Positions 59,100-64,000 of a stretch of 64,000 nucleotides of DNA are shown here, one piece after another; position 1 is the stretch's first letter, and each line of letters opens with the position of its first letter. The translations under genes were made by a program, and so were the position numbers. This DNA comes from Acanthochromis polyacanthus (taxonomy: Eukaryota > Chordata > Actinopteri > Pomacentridae). The stretch spans positions 15,345,011 through 15,409,010 of the forward strand of contig NC_067118.1 in assembly GCF_021347895.1 (NCBI RefSeq). Reading direction: 5' to 3'. The notes under the pieces were generated by a model. It worked only from the letters and a program-made list of their open reading frames with translations. It did no database searches and was not told where the DNA came from.

Positions 59100-59374
59100 T
59101 AATCTAATCATGCATACAGAGTGCAGGCACCCACACAGATTAGCTACTAACATACAACACACATCTAAATTGGAAATGGCTTGATCTTTTTTGGTGAGAG
59201 GCTGTGACCTCCAGCACAATACTGCCCACTTCTTTCCTATTTTTTTTCTGGATTCTGTCTTACAGAGACCCGCTGACATCGATCTCTCTGCATATAGCCA
59301 GAGGCATGTAGACAAAAAAAAAATCCTTCTTCATTGCACCACCTAATGAGGTAATAAGTTAAAACTTCTCCAAA

Positions 59375-59500
59375 TGTGTTTGTTTTTCACACCCGGCCCT
59401 GCTAATTGCCTCCTCCTGCAACCCCATTGTTTGCATAACGATGCCAGTTGACGAGACTTTCCATGCTCATGGTGACTCAGGCAATGTCAACTGTATGTTG
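59375..59500. promoter_or_regulatory. Candidate regulatory element in ski intron 1
   Basis: Contains GCTAATTGCC, CCCATTGTTTGCATAACGAT (SOX-like and octamer-like cores overlapping) and GGTGACTCAGGC (AP-1/MAF-like). Repeat-free and non-coding. Motif-based guess. Confidence 0.25.
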
Positions 59501-59814
59501 ACTATTTGAAAATTCAATTTTTCTTAAAAATGCACTTTTCAGAAACGCTTTCTGGAGGGGATCATTTTGAAAAGAACAGCAACTTACTAAGAAAGTTTCA
59601 ATGACTGAACACAAAATCTGTTTCACATACACTCCAGACTATGGAAGTTTGTCTCCCAAACTTTACACTGAGAACTGGTGCCCATGCAGTTAGATGCAAA
59701 ATATATGAAGAAAAAAAACAACAGCAAAATGAGATACAGCTGAAATTTTGAGGTGGAGAAATCCCTTAGTGGGTTTCACTTTCACATGGTGATTAATCAC
59801 TTAAGAAGATTGTG

Positions 59815-59828
59815 CCCCCCCCCCCCCC
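59815..59828. repeat. Poly(C) tract
   Basis: A run of 14 C. Confidence 0.9.
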
Positions 59829-62800
59829 AACTTCTATTAGCCCACTCGCATAGCCCCCTGCACCCCTTTCCCTCCCAGGCGGTGATGCTCATAACAGGAT
59901 TGGTCTGGATAACATCACCCTGCTTAACGTATTTCAAGCCATGACTGCAAAGTGGCACGTTTTCATCTGAAAAGACTGATGAGTCGCAAAGACAAAAGAC
60001 AGATGATGGGTCTTGACTTTCTCTTCTCTGGGGGTGGGGGTGGGGGGATGCCACCCCCAGACCACCTCATTTGCTTGACTTTCCTTTCTGCATAGCTTCT
60101 TCTGTAGGGGCAGAGCAAGATAGTAGGGGGTCCCCACTTTCTCTGCAACTAAAGGGATTAGCTGTAAGTGGGACAAAAGCACTGTCCTCAACCTTTTTTT
60201 TTTTGTTTTTTTTTTGCACCGGGCTTCCCTCTTTAGTGGGCCCAAAAATACAATCAGCCCAACTCCAGGGATCTTATCAATTCTGACTACTCAAATTTGT
60301 TCCACCATGAGTATTTTTTGAATTCCAGCTGCTGGAAAAATAATATTCTTAGGGGCTTGCAGGCTAGTAGAGAGAAAAAAGGGGAAAAAATCATCTCAAT
60401 CTGCCACCTGAACTGCCCCAACTCAAGACACTACTTCGTAAAGTTGTGGAAAAAAATCCTTCAGTGGTTTTGTCTTTGAGGTTAAGAATGCACGTTGGAC
60501 AGGGAAACCATTGCATTTATCTGTGACCTTTTCACTAGGCTGGCTGTTCTTTCTGCCTCATGTTCTGGGGCTGCTGAGAATGTGCACATGTTTCCTTTCT
60601 CACTCTTTTATCTGACATGTCTGCAAGGCTTCACTGCCTATGAAAGTGATGCCACTACGACCGGTGTTGACGGCAGGGGAAATGTCAAAAAAGTGTAAGA
60701 AGATATAAGCTTGCAGCGGTAGAAAAGACTTTTTTCTGCATGTTAGCTATTTAAAGTCTCTCACTGAAATCTCTTCACTGTCATCAGCATTTTTTTGCAC
60801 AGCGTAAAAAGGAAACTGGATACTATATTATACATACTGAATATTACAGCAACATCCTCTGTGTAACCTTCAGCATGCGTTCAGCTGCAAGGAAACAATA
60901 AATGATGAGGGAGGGCTGGCTATTTGGCAGGTTACTACATCTGTGTGAACGCTTAGGTCAGTTATGGTGACAACCCAGTGACACAATAGTTTCAGCTCTT
61001 ACCACCAGCTAAGCTGTTGTGTCTTGGTGACATATCGTTCGTCTGACAAATATGAAAACAATCCAGAAACCTTAAGCTGAAACAACTAAAACAAACACCA
61101 AAAGTGAACTTCTGACCTTATGCTGTTGCAGGGAGGAATCAAACTGCAGGCCTTGGGTAGAAGGTGAAGAGTGAGGGGCAAAACAGAAGTCCTATATTTT
61201 TTCCAACCTAAGGTCACCCCCACAGAGCACCATTAAACAGTACAAAAGTCAGTCTTTCTGGGCTGACTTTATGGCTGCCAGATGGCATGAGAAGGGCCTG
61301 GGCTGCCGATGAACTAGCCTCCACCCCTGTAAAACAGTGACCAGTTGACCCCGGAGCCATATAAACATGCGTCTAAGACAACAGGGCTCCAACTACTAAG
61401 ACGCATCACTCTGGCCAAGAACCTAAGGAGGCCTCGCTTATTATGTGACATTGATTTCCGGTCTGCACAGAGTTAATCTTATGAGGGCTGTGCAATGTAA
61501 AGATCTTGAATGGTAAATCGGTTCATAAGAGGAGTAGCACACTTGCAATCATGCGAAAGTTTTTACAGCATGCAGACTTGCTACTTTTCTTGTTCTACCT
61601 CAGATTCTTTGCTGCAGTACCAAAGACTGAAGATATCTGTTCTGCAATTTCAGGTAACTGATGTAGCCCTTTAGTCGTGCAACTACAGAGAACCACAGTT
61701 AGGTTTGCACCTTAATAGGAGTCCGAACAACACAAACTGATAAAGAAGTGTATTCGACACAGACTTGCGTCTGAGAGTTTATTTCTCGGTGTCACAGAAG
61801 GTTCACGACCCTTAGTGACCTCTCTACGAACAGCCAAAGCCATCACTTGACTGACTTTACGGTCTGGACCACTGTAAAAATAGCAAAAAGGGGAGGGGTG
61901 ATTACGTCTGGCCTTTAGAAATGCAGACTCACTCTACAAACACTATCTTGAGAAGTAATCAAGGGAGGGACACTTAAAAGCTTAATTGCACCAAATGTCC
62001 TTTAATGACCAGAAGTCGCAGCCCTTCTTTATGCTCTCAGTTCCAATGACCACAGAGCCCAGGCCACGGAGAGGTCAGAAAGGGGTCAGGTTGAATAACA
62101 GGCTGACAGAAAGTTTGGACTGCATCCATAGCAGCTAACAGCTGTACAGCCCACTGGTGCTGGGGCCAAGAGGTTAAAACTGAGGACTGTAGAAAGAAGC
62201 TGTTGTGGCTTTTGAGAGATGAGACTGTTCTAGAGGAGGAGTTGTGGAGACAAGAATATTCAAGGCCAAGTGTATATTGAGGGGGAAAAAAGGAAAATTC
62301 ATAGTCGTGTTTATAAAATAGATTCCTTTGCAGAGTGAGCACATGGGGAAACTGTAGTTTAAGAATGGTTGTGGCATTGGGAAAGATATGATCAAGCTAG
62401 TAAAGATGACAAGAGATCGACCTCAAACTGGATGAATACTAGTGACAATGAGACTGACTGAATGTGGAACCAGGATGAGTCTTTAAATTAACGATAGTCT
62501 GTTTGTATTGTCACACTCTCTTTTGTCTGGCCTGTTCTCTTCATTTCCCTCCTTTCCTCTCACATCTGGAAAGCAGGACTGGTTTCTCTGCCATTCCCAC
62601 TGCATGCATACACACACATACACATACTGACGTCATGTAGATCGCTCTGCCTGATGGGAAGCATATGAGCTGAGAAAGGAACATTGGAGGAAGGGGGTGT
62701 TGTCACCAGAACACACAAGTTATCTGCCAGAACTCTACTAAAACTCACTTTTTCCAGGACAGTACCATGCAAGGCTTCTGCTGCTTTTGGAAAACAGGAC

Positions 62801-63362
62801 ATTAGACTTTTGGGTGCAATGTAATCCCACCCCTTAAACCAGATAGATGCATTAATGGCATAGGTCCAATGTTTCTACCAATCAGTGCAATGCCAGTGAC
62901 TGGTAGGAACAATGACTGTGCTTTAAAGTCAGTGGTGTTGGAGAAAAATGCTGATATCTAGCTAGTTAACATATTTAGATCACTAGCATGTACAAGCTTT
63001 ACTGTTCCTCGTACTCCCACTACCGTCTTTCTGCCACTTCTCCTCCCCTTCTCCTTGTCCTGTGTATGAGCACAACCGTGCACAAGCTCAAACATGCACA
63101 GAACACGGTAAAGTGTTGTGTCCAAGCCACTTCGTTTCCCTATTTACTGAGCCAAGGCTGCGTACAAACACTAGATTTTTTAAAGGCACATTCAGAATGG
63201 ATGGCCAGTGGACTGTAAGGAGATATTTTCTGAATCATGTCTGAAACAAAAATTGTATTTCATTTGAATCACTGGCTTTACCATTAACTAGTTTCTAAAG
63301 GAGGAATTGCTGGATCTGTATGTGGAACCTTGGTCAATAGCTATTTTGCACTCATTCTTGAA

Positions 63363-63410
63363 AAAACAGTGCAGGGGGGATGTTGATGAACATCCCCCCT
63401 GCACTGTTTT
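63363..63410. repeat. Perfect hairpin: 22-bp arms, 4-nt loop
   Basis: The left arm 63363-63384 (AAAACAGTGCAGGGGGGATG plus TT) is an exact reverse complement of 63389-63410, with loop GATG. There is no similarity outside the arms and no poly(T) or terminator context, so it is a local inverted duplication, not a known RNA gene. Confidence 0.9.
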
Positions 63411-64000
63411 GCGAGGTTGATGGATTGAAGAATTGTGCTCAGCTCCAGCAGTATGATGCATTGCCTGCCTCCCCACTGGTCATTGAGTAACTCTTTCCAT
63501 AGCTGCACCAGTATCTGAGCCAAAACAAACCCCCTGTGCTGCTCTCCTCTGTTTGCCACCACCACAACCATCATCAGGACTCCTCCAGGAGCCAAAATGG
63601 TTGCCGTGTTGGAAAGAAACACCAAGACAGAATAAAACAATTGGAAGTGGTCTACGTGGGGGATATGAATAGGGCTTGTTGGCAAATGTTGCATCTAGTC
63701 TGCTATTGATTTTTCTTCATTACAAGTTGCAAAAGAAGCAAATAGATTTTATCAGGTTATCAGTTGAATATGACCTTCTTTATTTCTATTTCTGTTTTAT
63801 CCTGGATTCATTTTGTGTACCTTTGGTTTACACTCTATGTAGCACCCTATGACACCACGCTGGAGCCACCTGCCACTGGGAAAAAGCTGAGAAGGCTGAA
63901 ATGATCAGTCACGCAAATGCACACCGACACAAGTACACATGCACAAACACACAGGCATGCACAAACATGCACATGCATACATCATACACACCAACCATAA

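Noticed and set aside
58707..59315. 202-codon minus-strand frame
   Set aside because: It spans the solo LTR and its flank, has no recognisable domain, and lies in non-coding LTR sequence.
63363..63410. microRNA precursor
   Set aside because: Arms are perfectly paired, the loop is only 4 nt, and there is no longer imperfect stem as a miRNA precursor needs.

Overview
The window is vertebrate nuclear DNA, almost certainly from a teleost fish. The signs are large introns, many long (CA/GT)n arrays, Tc1/mariner and hAT transposons, fish-type LINE 3' tails of the (GAATT)n and (GGCAA)n kinds, and one recognisable spliced vertebrate gene. There is no bacterial-type gene organisation. Most open reading frames are chance frames, dinucleotide repeats or transposon relics.

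The one host gene is ski, on the minus strand. It encodes the SKI nuclear corepressor of TGF-beta/SMAD signalling. Six coding exons, corresponding to exons 2-7 of the seven-exon vertebrate gene, lie between 21807 and 13838 and join in frame with consistent phases. They give 430 residues ending in the SKI C-terminal coiled coil. The 3' UTR probably runs from 13837 to about 10310, where a canonical AATAAA lies on the minus strand. Exon 1, which carries the Dachshund-homology and SMAD4-binding domains, is not in the window. Everything from 21808 to 64000 is therefore best read as ski intron 1 (over 42 kb). I cannot tell skia from skib.

Region 1-10300, downstream of ski, is a transposon graveyard. 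Its main feature is a nest of four elements: a hAT element with a ZMYM-like transposase (847-6517) is split by an unclassified long-terminal-inverted-repeat element rich in GATATC (981-5061). That element holds a third inverted-repeat element (2143-4588), which holds a small hAT with its own 8-bp target duplication (3088-4017). Tc1 relics and two LINE 3' tails follow.

Within ski, intron 6 carries a complete but decayed Tc1 element (15170-16747). Intron 1 carries a 501-bp hAT derivative with a BED-finger relic (28486-28986), a solo LTR with a 5-bp target duplication (58350-59099), a 1.1-kb MITE (43758-44899), a telomere-like dispersed repeat (42863-43115), many microsatellites, a perfect 22-bp-arm hairpin (63363-63410), and several repeat-free stretches that look like conserved enhancers but cannot be proven so without alignment. 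I found no convincing novel multi-gene system; the nested transposon is the most informative structure.
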